NCBI GenBank assembly: GCA_900555035.1
Contig: USJX01000059.1
Span: 1-17,794 of the forward strand
DNA length: 17,794 nt
From: an uncultured Prevotella sp.
GTDB taxonomy: Bacteria; Bacteroidota; Bacteroidia; Bacteroidales; Bacteroidaceae
Direction: 5' to 3'
Shown here: in pieces, positions 6,696 through 14,589 of the stretch
How positions within the stretch are numbered: the stretch's first letter is position 1
Layout: the number at the start of each line of letters is the position of its first letter
Notes under the pieces: generated by a model
What the model was told of the DNA's origin: nothing
Database searches by the model: none
What the model saw: only the letters and a program-made list of their open reading frames with translations
Program-made: the position numbers and the translations under genes

Positions 6696-7235
6696 ATGAA
6701 TTATCAAGCAATTATTGATAAGTATTATCCTGAGGATAATGAGCTTCGCCATATCCTCATCACACATAGTCAATCTGTAGCGCGAAAAGCGCTACAGATT
6801 GTTTCGTATCATCCCGAATTGCAGCTCGACGCACAGTTTATCGAGGAAGCAGCCATGCTTCACGACTTGGGAATCTTCCTCACAGATGCACCTGGCATTC
6901 AGTGTTTTGGATCGCAGCCATACATCTGCCACGGAAGACTGGGAGCCGAAATCCTGCGCAAGGAAGGGTATGAGCGACATGCTCGGGTATGCGAGCGCCA
7001 CACAGGTGCAGGCATCACCAAAGAGCAGATAGAGAAGCAGCAACTGCCTCTGCCTCACCAGGATTTTCTGCCTGAAACCATGGAGGAGAAGGTAATCTGC
7101 TATGCTGATAAATTCTTCAGCAAGACTCATCTCGATAAGGAAAAGAGTATAGAAAAGGCAGAGAAAAGTCTCGCTAAGTTTGGCGAGGAAGGAGTAAAGC
7201 GCTTCCAGCAGTGGGAGCGGATGTTTGAGAAATAA
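6696..7235 (+). CDS. HD-domain phosphohydrolase
   Basis: The 179-aa cytoplasmic product carries the HD superfamily metal-site residues in order: His24 (ITHSQSVA), His56-Asp57 (AAMLHDLG), His79 (YICHGRLGAE), His102 (CERHTGAG) and Asp138 (YADKFFSKT). Members are metal-dependent phosphohydrolases acting on nucleotides or other phosphate esters; the length is typical of small stand-alone HDIG proteins. The substrate is not evident. The C-terminus is helical and charged. The start lies 11 nt after the stop of the carboxyltransferase gene, so the two are probably cotranscribed. LptD follows 52 nt later with no terminator between them. Confidence 0.88.
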   Translation: MNYQAIIDKYYPEDNELRHILITHSQSVARKALQIVSYHPELQLDAQFIEEAAMLHDLGIFLTDAPGIQCFGSQPYICHGRLGAEILRKEGYERHARVCERHTGAGITKEQIEKQQLPLPHQDFLPETMEEKVICYADKFFSKTHLDKEKSIEKAEKSLAKFGEEGVKRFQQWERMFEK

Positions 7236-7287
7236 ATAAAATTTTCTGAAGTTTTATTGGGTTTATGAAACTCTAATATTTTACTGA

Positions 7288-10131
7288 ATGAGAAAACAAT
7301 CAACCATAGCTGTTCTGTTGCTTGCCTCCATCGCTTCCATGATGGTGGCAAACCCTGGTATGCCTGCTAAAAAGAAAGGCAGGAAGGCGCAGGCGGATTC
7401 CACGGCTCTGGCGGTGGAAGACTCCATCGTTGTAGATTCCTTGGAGGATGATGCCGCCAGCGATACCACGAAGATGGATTCACTGCAGAAGGCTATATGG
7501 AAACACAATAAGGTGGTGGATGACAGTATCCGGCTCGATAGTATCAATCGAAAGAAGTCGGGCGGCATCGATGCACCTGTTAACTATCAGGCCGACGACT
7601 CGCTGGTGTATGATGCCCACAGCAAGGTGGCGCATCTCTATGGCAACTCGAACGTGAAGTACGAGAACATGGACCTCACCTCCGATCGTATCTCGATGGA
7701 TTTGGACAAGAGTAACGTCAGGGCGAGCGGTACAGCCGACTCTACGGAGGAGGGTGGCGTGAAGGGTAAACCTGTCTTCAAGATGGGCAGCGATACCTAC
7801 GATACCGATACCATCAAGTTCAACTTCAAGAGCAAGAAGGCACTTATTAATAATGTATATACCGAGCAGCAGGATGGATTCCTTACGGGTATGAAGTCGA
7901 AGCGAGATTCCTCGGGTGTCATCTATCTGCAGCATGGCAGATATACCACCTGCGATGATCCGCACCCTGATTTCTATATCTCGCTCTCCAGGGCAAAGAT
8001 GCGACCGGGCAAGGACGTGGTCTTCGGACCAGCCTATCTCGTGGTCTGCGATGTACCTATGCCGCTTGCCATCCCATACGGATTCTTCCCGTTCACCAAG
8101 AGCTACAGCAGCGGTTTCATCATGCCTACCTATGGCGACGAAACGGCACGAGGCTTCTATCTGCGTGATGGCGGATATTATTTCGCCATGAACGATAAAT
8201 GGGATTTGAAACTGCTGGGTGAAATCTACACCAAGGGTTCCTGGGGTATCTCGGCAGCCAGTAACTATCGCAAGCGATACAAATATTCCGGCTCGTTCTA
8301 TTTCAGCTATCAGGACACCAAGAACGGCGATAAGGGCATGCCTGACTTCACCGAGCAGGAGAGTTTCAAGATTCAGTGGAGCCATCGCCAGGACTCGAAG
8401 GCAAATCCTTTCAGTTCGCTTTCGGCAAGTGTCAACTTCGCCACATCGAGCTATGAGCGCAATAACCTCAACTCGCTCTACAATCCGCAGACGATGACGC
8501 AGAGTACGAGAACCTCTTCCGTAAGCTGGAGCACCAACTTCTCGAGCATCGGAATGTCGCTCAGCTCTACCGCCAACCTCTCGCAGAACATGCGCGACTC
8601 GTCGATAGCCATGACGCTGCCCGACTTGAACATCAGCATCTCGCGCTTCTACCCGTTCCGCAGAAAGAAGATGGTGGGCGACGAGAAATGGTACGAGAAG
8701 ATTGCGATGAGCTATACGGGCCACATCTCCAACAGCATCAATACCAAGGAGGATAAGCTGATGCACAGCTCCCTGATCAAGGATTGGCGCAACGGATGGC
8801 AGCATCAGATTCCGGTGAGCGCATCGTTCACCCTCTTCAAGTATCTCAATGTAACGCCGTCGTTCAACTTCACCGACCGTATGTACACCAACAAGGTGGA
8901 GAAATCGTGGGATGCCACTGCGCAGAAGGAAGTGTGCGATACCACCTACGGCTTCCACAACGTATATAACTGGAACATGAGCGTGGGTATGAGTACGAAG
9001 ATTTATGGCTTCTGGACACCAAGCCGAAAGATATTTGGTGATAAGATTCAGACCATCCGCCACGTCATCACCCCAACGGTGAATTTCAGTTATGCGCCAG
9101 ATTTCGGAGCATCCCGCTATGGCTACTGGGATACTTATCAGAAGACAGATGCCGACGGCAATGTATCGCTGGTTAGCTATTCGCCTTATCAGACGGGACT
9201 CTATGGTGTGCCGGGCAAGGGAAAGAGCGGAAACATCTCGTTCACCCTGGGCAACAACCTGGAGATGAAGTGGAAGGACAAGAACGATAGTATCAAGAAG
9301 ATTAGTCTGATTGATGCGTTTGATATCAACATGAGCTATAACACCGCAGCCAAGGTGCGCCCTTGGAGTGATATGAACATCAACCTGCGCCTGAAGTGGT
9401 GGAAGAACTATACATTCAACATGAATGCCGTGTTCGCTACCTATGCCTACGAGATGGACGATAAAGGCAACGTGTATGTGGGTAACCACACAGAGTGGGG
9501 CAAAGGTCGATTCGGACGATTCCAAGGTATGTCGCAGAACTTCTCGTTCACGCTGAATCCGGAAAAACTGAAGAAACTCTTTGGTGGCGGCAGCGATGAG
9601 GACGACCGCGATAAGAACAAGCGTAAGGGCGACGACGATGAAGGTTTGGATACCGACATCGAGAGCAACGTGGATGATAATATAGAAAAGGGTAAGACGG
9701 CTGCCAAGAAGAGCGGAGGCGGAAAGGCCAAGACCGATTCGGATGGCTACATGGCATTCAAGATGCCTTGGTCGCTCACCTTTGGATATGGTGTCACCAT
9801 GCGTGAGGATACCCGCCGTGAGAAGTTCAACGAGAAGACGATGCGCTATCCATATAAGTTCACCCAGACGCTGAACATGAGTGGTAACATCCGCATCAGC
9901 GACGGCTGGAACATCAGCTTCTCTTCTGGTTACGATTTCGATAACTCGAAAATCAGTATGACCACAGCCAGTCTGGCACGCGACCTCCACTGCTTCAACA
10001 TGAGCTGTTCGGTGGTACTTGCACCATACACCAGCTACAACTTCACCTTCCGATGCAATGCAGCCACATTGACGGATGCCTTGAAGTATGATAAGCGAAG
10101 CGGCTATTCTAACGCCGTGCAGTGGTATTAA
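7288..10131 (+). CDS. lptD: LPS-assembly protein LptD (OstA/Imp)
   Basis: The 947-aa product has a signal peptide (about residues 1-21), then an Asp/Ser/Lys-rich linker (25-90). From about residue 97 there is an OstA-like beta-jellyroll with the LptA/LptD pattern (SLVYDAHSKVAHLYGNSNVKYENMDLTSDRI). The rest alternates aromatic and polar residues like an outer-membrane beta-barrel. The segment PMPLAIPYGFFPFTKSYSSGFIMP is typical of LptD. With LptE, LptD inserts lipopolysaccharide into the outer leaflet of the outer membrane. A charged insertion (about residues 765-820, rich in Asp, Lys and Gly) interrupts the barrel and is probably a loop. The length and divergent barrel are usual for Bacteroidota LptD. 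It is last in the run with the carboxyltransferase and HD genes, and a strong terminator follows. An 836-aa antisense frame is a shadow. Confidence 0.9.
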   Translation: MRKQSTIAVLLLASIASMMVANPGMPAKKKGRKAQADSTALAVEDSIVVDSLEDDAASDTTKMDSLQKAIWKHNKVVDDSIRLDSINRKKSGGIDAPVNYQADDSLVYDAHSKVAHLYGNSNVKYENMDLTSDRISMDLDKSNVRASGTADSTEEGGVKGKPVFKMGSDTYDTDTIKFNFKSKKALINNVYTEQQDGFLTGMKSKRDSSGVIYLQHGRYTTCDDPHPDFYISLSRAKMRPGKDVVFGPAYLVVCDVPMPLAIPYGFFPFTKSYSSGFIMPTYGDETARGFYLRDGGYYFAMNDKWDLKLLGEIYTKGSWGISAASNYRKRYKYSGSFYFSYQDTKNGDKGMPDFTEQESFKIQWSHRQDSKANPFSSLSASVNFATSSYERNNLNSLYNPQTMTQSTRTSSVSWSTNFSSIGMSLSSTANLSQNMRDSSIAMTLPDLNISISRFYPFRRKKMVGDEKWYEKIAMSYTGHISNSINTKEDKLMHSSLIKDWRNGWQHQIPVSASFTLFKYLNVTPSFNFTDRMYTNKVEKSWDATAQKEVCDTTYGFHNVYNWNMSVGMSTKIYGFWTPSRKIFGDKIQTIRHVITPTVNFSYAPDFGASRYGYWDTYQKTDADGNVSLVSYSPYQTGLYGVPGKGKSGNISFTLGNNLEMKWKDKNDSIKKISLIDAFDINMSYNTAAKVRPWSDMNINLRLKWWKNYTFNMNAVFATYAYEMDDKGNVYVGNHTEWGKGRFGRFQGMSQNFSFTLNPEKLKKLFGGGSDEDDRDKNKRKGDDDEGLDTDIESNVDDNIEKGKTAAKKSGGGKAKTDSDGYMAFKMPWSLTFGYGVTMREDTRREKFNEKTMRYPYKFTQTLNMSGNIRISDGWNISFSSGYDFDNSKISMTTASLARDLHCFNMSCSVVLAPYTSYNFTFRCNAATLTDALKYDKRSGYSNAVQWY

Positions 10132-10180
10132 ATTGAAGATAATTGAATGATATTCTGAGGAATTATCAGAGATATAACTA

Positions 10181-10230
10181 AACGAGGATAGCTAGTATTG
10201 AAAAAAATGCTAGTTTTCCTCGTTTTTTTT
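10181..10230 (+). terminator. Rho-independent terminator after lptD
   Basis: AACGAGGA (10181-10188) pairs with TCCTCGTT (10217-10224), and inside it CTAG (10192-10195) pairs with CTAG (10210-10213). The stem is followed by a T-run to 10230. This ends the carboxyltransferase-HD-lptD unit and separates it from the next promoter. Confidence 0.88.
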
Positions 10231-10239
10231 ATGATATAT

Positions 10240-10270
10240 TTTGTAATCTCGGATAATAATCGTATTTTTG
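10240..10270 (+). promoter_or_regulatory. Promoter for the GH95 gene
   Basis: TTTG (10240-10243), a 19-nt spacer and TATTTTTG (10263-10270) fit the Bacteroidota consensus. Transcription would start about 40 nt before the ATG at 10317. The promoter lies directly behind the lptD terminator, so the GH95 gene is an independent unit. Confidence 0.82.
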
Positions 10271-10316
10271 TACCGAAGATTTTGAAAATAAACATTATAC
10301 GTAAATTTATAAAACC

Positions 10317-12773
10317 ATGAGTAAGAAAATTACAACTATCCTAACTTTCGCTATGCTGGGGGCACTTCAGGCTTCAGCACAGCAGCAGACACAGTTATCT
10401 TATTGGTTCGACACGCCTGTCACCTTGCAGGGACAGCAAATCTGGTATGGCGGCCATCCTGAGAAATGGAATCACAAGAAGCCTATCTCGGCTGGTGATA
10501 CCGCCCGCAATCCTGATCCTGATTGGGAGTCTAAGTCGTTGCCTATCGGTAATGGCAGCATCGGTGCCAATATCCTGGGTTCCGTGGAAGCTGAGCGCAT
10601 CACGCTGAATGAGAAGACACTCTGGCGTGGCGGTCCGAACACCAAGAAAGGTGCTGCCTATTATTGGAATGTGAACAAGAATTCTGCCCATGTGATGCAG
10701 GAAATCAGAGACGCCTTTGCTGCCAACGATTGGGAAAAGGCATCCCAGCTCACCCGCAAGAACTTCAACAGTCCTGTGCCTTACGAGTCTTATGCCGAGG
10801 ATCCATTCCGCTTCGGTAGCTTTACCACGATGGGCGAGGCGTATATCGAGACGGGATTGAGTACCGTGGGTATGTCGGATTATCGCCGTGCCTTGTCGCT
10901 TGATTCAGCTTTGGCTTCGGTTTCCTTCGTCAAGGATGGCGTAAAATATCAGCGTGAGTATTTCATCTCTTACCCAGCCAATGTGATGGCTATCCGCTAT
11001 AAGGCTTCCCGTCAGGGCAAGCAGAATCTCGTGTTCTCCTATACGCCTAATCCTGTCTCTACAGGCAGGATGGTGGCTGATGGCAGAAACGGCTTGCTTT
11101 GGGAGGCACGTCTCGATAACAACGATATGCAGTATGCCATCCGCATCCGTGCCATCAACAAGGGCGGCAGCCTCTCTAATGAAGGCGGAAAGCTGACCAT
11201 AAAGGGTGCCGACGAGGTGGTATTCCTCATTTCTGCCGATACCGATTATAAGGCAAACAATAATCCTGATTATAACGATCCTAAGACCTATGTGGGCGTG
11301 AATCCGCTTGCCACCACCCAGGATTGGGTGAACAAGGCAGAAGGCAAGGGCTATGCGCAGTTGCTCGATGAGCATTACAAGGATTACAGCCGCCTGTTCA
11401 ATCGGGTAAGTCTAAACCTGAACGATGTGGATAACGCCAACGATATGCCTATAGACCAGCGTCTGGCCAACTATCGCAAGGGTGCCAAGGATTTCTATCT
11501 GGAGCAGCTCTACTATCAGTTTGGCCGCTATCTCCTCATCGCCTCTTCACGTCCTGGCAACATGCCAGCTAATCTGCAGGGTGTATGGCACAACAACGTG
11601 GATGGTCCTTGGCGTGTTGACTACCATAACAACATCAATCTCCAGATGAACTACTGGCCAGCCTGCACCACCAACCTGAGCGAGTGCGAGCTTCCGCTCT
11701 TCGATTTTATCCAGACACAGGTAAAGCCGGGTGAAAAGACAGCCAAGTCATATTATGGTACCCGTGGCTGGACCACATCTGTATCCAGCAACATCTTCGG
11801 TTTCACATCTCCATTATCCAGTGAGGATATGTCGTGGAACTTCTCTCCATTCGCCGGTCCATGGCTGGCTACCCATCTCTGGGATTATTACGATTATACC
11901 CGCGATAAGAAGTTCCTGAGCGATACGGCATACGATATCATCAAGGGAAGTGCCAACTTCGCTACGGATTATCTGTGGCATCGCAAGGATGGTGTCTATA
12001 CAGCGGCTCCTTCCACATCTCCAGAGCACGGACCGATAGACGAGGGTGCCACCTTCGCCCATGCCGTGATTCGTGAGATTCTGCTCGATGCGGTAGAGGC
12101 TAGCAAGATATTGGGCAGGGATGCCAAGGATCGCAAGCAGTGGGAAGATGCCCTGAAGCACATTGCCCCTTATCAGATAGGCCGCTATGGTCAGTTGATG
12201 GAGTGGTCTAAGGATATCGATGATCCTAAGGATGAGCATCGTCATGTGAACCATCTCTTCGGTTTGCATCCGGGCCGCACCATTTCGCCTATCACCACTC
12301 CTGAGTTGGCGAAGGCTTCCAAGGTGGTATTGGAGCATCGTGGTGATGGTGCCACGGGATGGTCGATGGGTTGGAAGTTGAACCAGTGGGCTCGTCTGCA
12401 CGATGGCAACCATGCCTACAAACTTTATGGCAACCTGTTGAAGAATGGTACGCTGGATAATCTTTGGGATACGCATGCCCCATTCCAGATTGACGGTAAC
12501 TTTGGCGGCACAGCGGGTATCACCGAGATGCTGATGCAGAGTCACATGGGCTTTATCCATCTCCTCCCAGCCCTGCCTGATGCATGGCAGAAGGGTTCAA
12601 TCAAGGGCCTCCGTGCCAAGGGTAACTTCACGGTGGATATCTATTGGGATAAGGGCCGTCTTACCAAGGCTGTCATCCTCTCAGGCTCTGGCGAACCTTG
12701 CCAGGTAAGATATGGTGAACAGGTAAAGAAGATGAAGACCCAGAAGGGCAAGACCTATGAGGTTAGATTTTAA
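10317..12773 (+). CDS. Glycoside hydrolase family 95, alpha-L-fucosidase-like
   Basis: The 818-aa product has a signal peptide (cleavage after ASA at residue 21) and no lipobox, so it is probably periplasmic. Residues about 28-300 form the N-terminal beta domain (SLPIGNGSIGANILG, then LNEKTLWRGGPNT). Residues 340-720 form the (alpha/alpha)6 barrel, and a beta domain ends the protein. Active-site motifs of GH95 are present. HNNINLQMNYWP carries Asn439 and Asn441, which activate the water. STSPEHG carries the general acid Glu570. FQIDGNFGG carries Asp726. The family removes terminal alpha-1,2-linked L-fucose by inversion from host glycans or plant xyloglucan; some members act on L-galactose, and the sequence does not decide this for me. 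Length is normal. Single gene with its own promoter and terminator, with no SusC/SusD pair or regulator beside it. Confidence 0.93.
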   Translation: MSKKITTILTFAMLGALQASAQQQTQLSYWFDTPVTLQGQQIWYGGHPEKWNHKKPISAGDTARNPDPDWESKSLPIGNGSIGANILGSVEAERITLNEKTLWRGGPNTKKGAAYYWNVNKNSAHVMQEIRDAFAANDWEKASQLTRKNFNSPVPYESYAEDPFRFGSFTTMGEAYIETGLSTVGMSDYRRALSLDSALASVSFVKDGVKYQREYFISYPANVMAIRYKASRQGKQNLVFSYTPNPVSTGRMVADGRNGLLWEARLDNNDMQYAIRIRAINKGGSLSNEGGKLTIKGADEVVFLISADTDYKANNNPDYNDPKTYVGVNPLATTQDWVNKAEGKGYAQLLDEHYKDYSRLFNRVSLNLNDVDNANDMPIDQRLANYRKGAKDFYLEQLYYQFGRYLLIASSRPGNMPANLQGVWHNNVDGPWRVDYHNNINLQMNYWPACTTNLSECELPLFDFIQTQVKPGEKTAKSYYGTRGWTTSVSSNIFGFTSPLSSEDMSWNFSPFAGPWLATHLWDYYDYTRDKKFLSDTAYDIIKGSANFATDYLWHRKDGVYTAAPSTSPEHGPIDEGATFAHAVIREILLDAVEASKILGRDAKDRKQWEDALKHIAPYQIGRYGQLMEWSKDIDDPKDEHRHVNHLFGLHPGRTISPITTPELAKASKVVLEHRGDGATGWSMGWKLNQWARLHDGNHAYKLYGNLLKNGTLDNLWDTHAPFQIDGNFGGTAGITEMLMQSHMGFIHLLPALPDAWQKGSIKGLRAKGNFTVDIYWDKGRLTKAVILSGSGEPCQVRYGEQVKKMKTQKGKTYEVRF

Positions 12774-12785
12774 TCAATAAAAAAA

Positions 12786-12828
12786 GTGGTTGATAAAACG
12801 GGCTTGTTTTTTCCGTTTTATCAACCAC
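12786..12828. terminator. Bidirectional terminator between convergent genes
   Basis: GTGGTTGATAAAACGG (12786-12801) and CCGTTTTATCAACCAC (12813-12828) form a perfect 16-bp stem with an 11-nt loop. A-run before and T-run after give a U-tract in both directions, best on the minus strand (seven consecutive T). It serves both the GH95 gene and the helicase gene, whose stops are 12 and 15 nt away. Confidence 0.92.
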
Positions 12829-12843
12829 ATTCTTTTTATATGA

Positions 12844-14580
12844 TTATTCCTTGAGATGTTTTAGCCTTCTCTTTGCCTCCGGATGGCTAGGATAGAGGGT
12901 GATCGCCTTTCTGTAATTAGTGATAGCCGCTTCTTTCATTCCCTCCTTTTCGCACTCTTTACCCATAATCACATACTCCGTGGCTAAGCGTTTCAGGAAT
13001 TTTTCCTGTTTCTTCTTTTCTTCATCCTTCTGCTTGATTACTTCACGCAACCGCTCGTTCTCTGCCTGCAGCTCATTCACCTTGTTCAGCTTTTTGCGGA
13101 TGAATCGCTTGGCCAGCGGATGCTCTATGTCGTAACGGCTGTGGATGGCTAGAAAGAAATTATCCAGGGCGGCTTGCATATCACCCCTGTCATACGCTTT
13201 TACGGCATCGTGATACTGCCTGTCTGCCTTGCTCTGCGTCAACGCCGTGTTGATGGTGTTCTGGTTGTTATACTGTCGGGCAAACTGCTTCACCTCGTTG
13301 CGGACGAATATCTCGCTCTGACGGATAGGCTCTTGCAAACTGATTCCCTCCAGACTGGTGCATCTCGACAAAGCTACGTAAGTCTGACCACCCGCAAAAA
13401 CTCCTCCCGTGAAATCAATCTTCACCTGGTTGAAAGTCAAGCCCTGACTCTTGTGTACGGTAATTGCCCAAGCCAGTCGGATAGGGTATTGCTCATATCT
13501 GCCTATCTCTTCCTCCTCAATCTTCTTCTCCACCTCGTTGAAATGATAACGCATGTTGCTCCAGGCGGCAGGCTCAACCATCACATCCTGTCCATTTTCC
13601 GTGCGTACATATATCTTGGCATCTTCTTCGTCATCGAAGCCGATGATGGTGCCCAGCGTGCCGTTTACCCACTGGTGTTCGATATCGTTCTTGATGAAGA
13701 TGACCTGTGCTCCTGTCTTCAGATATAGTTCGATAGGGGTAGGCAAACTGCTTTCGGGGAACTCGCCCTGGATGTTGCCACGGAAGAGCGTTGGTTCGCC
13801 CGGCAGGAGCTTGAGCTGGTTTTCGTTGATGTAATCCACAGTGTCGCGGCGGGTAGAGAGGGTGATGGCAAGTTTGGAATCACTCTCGTCGAGTTGGGCA
13901 CCCACCCGCTGGTTGAGCAGTTGCAGGTCTTTCGTCTGCGCCTGACTGGTTCGGATATGATCAAGGATACTGATGAATACGGGGTCGCTCTGACGATATA
14001 CCTTGGTGAGTTCGATGCTCACGAGCTGGAACTGCTGGAATATCTTGGCATCGAAGAAGAAACTGCTGCGATAGAAAGGATTCAGCAGTCTGCGGTCGTC
14101 CTCCCTTACCACGGGCTCTAGCTGGTAGATGTCACCCACAAGCAAGAGTTGCTTACCTCCGAACGGCTCTCTCATGTTGCGGCAATACACACGCAGCACC
14201 TTGTCAATGAAATCGATGATGTCGGCACGCACCATACTGATCTCATCGATGATGATGAGTTCCACCTCACGGATAATCTTGATTTTCTCAGAATTATACT
14301 TCAGCGTATTCCGGATATTGCGTACGGAATACATGCTGTCGTTGGGCAGCAGCGGATGGAAGGGTAACTTGAAGAAACTGTGCAGGGTACTGCCACCGGC
14401 ATTGATGGCAGCGATGCCCGTAGGTGCTAAGACGATGTGTTTCTTCTTGGTATTGGCTGCGATGTATCGCAGAAAAGTGGATTTACCCGTCCCCGCCTTT
14501 CCGGTGAGGAAAAGCGAACGACGGGTAAACTGTATGATTTGGAGTGCGTTCTGCAACTCCGCATTGTCGAGATCAATCAT
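12844..14580 (-). CDS. Pif1-like SF1B DNA helicase with C-terminal TPR and coiled coil
   Basis: The 578-aa product shows the SF1 helicase motifs in order: Walker A GKAGTGKS (27-34), motif Ia TGIAAINAGGSTLHSFF (54-70), Walker B IIDEIS (110-115), motif III VGDIYQLEPV (148-157), YRQ with Arg196, motif V VHKSQGLTF (375-383) and motif VI YVALSRC (401-407). The GGSTLHSFF and QLEPV forms point to Pif1/RecD-like 5'-3' helicases. Past residue 450 there is a helical repeat (YDRGDMQAALDNFFLAI), a charged coiled coil (about 493-530) and a further TPR unit (GMKEAAITNYRKAITLYP, 547-564). These are probably protein-interaction parts. The start ATG is 9 nt after the PBP stop, so the two genes are cotranscribed, and the gene ends at the shared terminator. 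Likely role is resolving DNA structures in replication or repair, but the specific substrate is unknown. Confidence 0.9.
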   Translation of the reverse strand: MIDLDNAELQNALQIIQFTRRSLFLTGKAGTGKSTFLRYIAANTKKKHIVLAPTGIAAINAGGSTLHSFFKLPFHPLLPNDSMYSVRNIRNTLKYNSEKIKIIREVELIIIDEISMVRADIIDFIDKVLRVYCRNMREPFGGKQLLLVGDIYQLEPVVREDDRRLLNPFYRSSFFFDAKIFQQFQLVSIELTKVYRQSDPVFISILDHIRTSQAQTKDLQLLNQRVGAQLDESDSKLAITLSTRRDTVDYINENQLKLLPGEPTLFRGNIQGEFPESSLPTPIELYLKTGAQVIFIKNDIEHQWVNGTLGTIIGFDDEEDAKIYVRTENGQDVMVEPAAWSNMRYHFNEVEKKIEEEEIGRYEQYPIRLAWAITVHKSQGLTFNQVKIDFTGGVFAGGQTYVALSRCTSLEGISLQEPIRQSEIFVRNEVKQFARQYNNQNTINTALTQSKADRQYHDAVKAYDRGDMQAALDNFFLAIHSRYDIEHPLAKRFIRKKLNKVNELQAENERLREVIKQKDEEKKKQEKFLKRLATEYVIMGKECEKEGMKEAAITNYRKAITLYPSHPEAKRRLKHLKE

Positions 14581-14589
14581 ATTAAAAAA

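Noticed and set aside
7480..9990. 836-aa open frame antisense to lptD
   Set aside because: Product is His/Ile/Arg-rich with no domain pattern; lptD on the other strand has a signal peptide, jellyroll motifs and barrel pattern.
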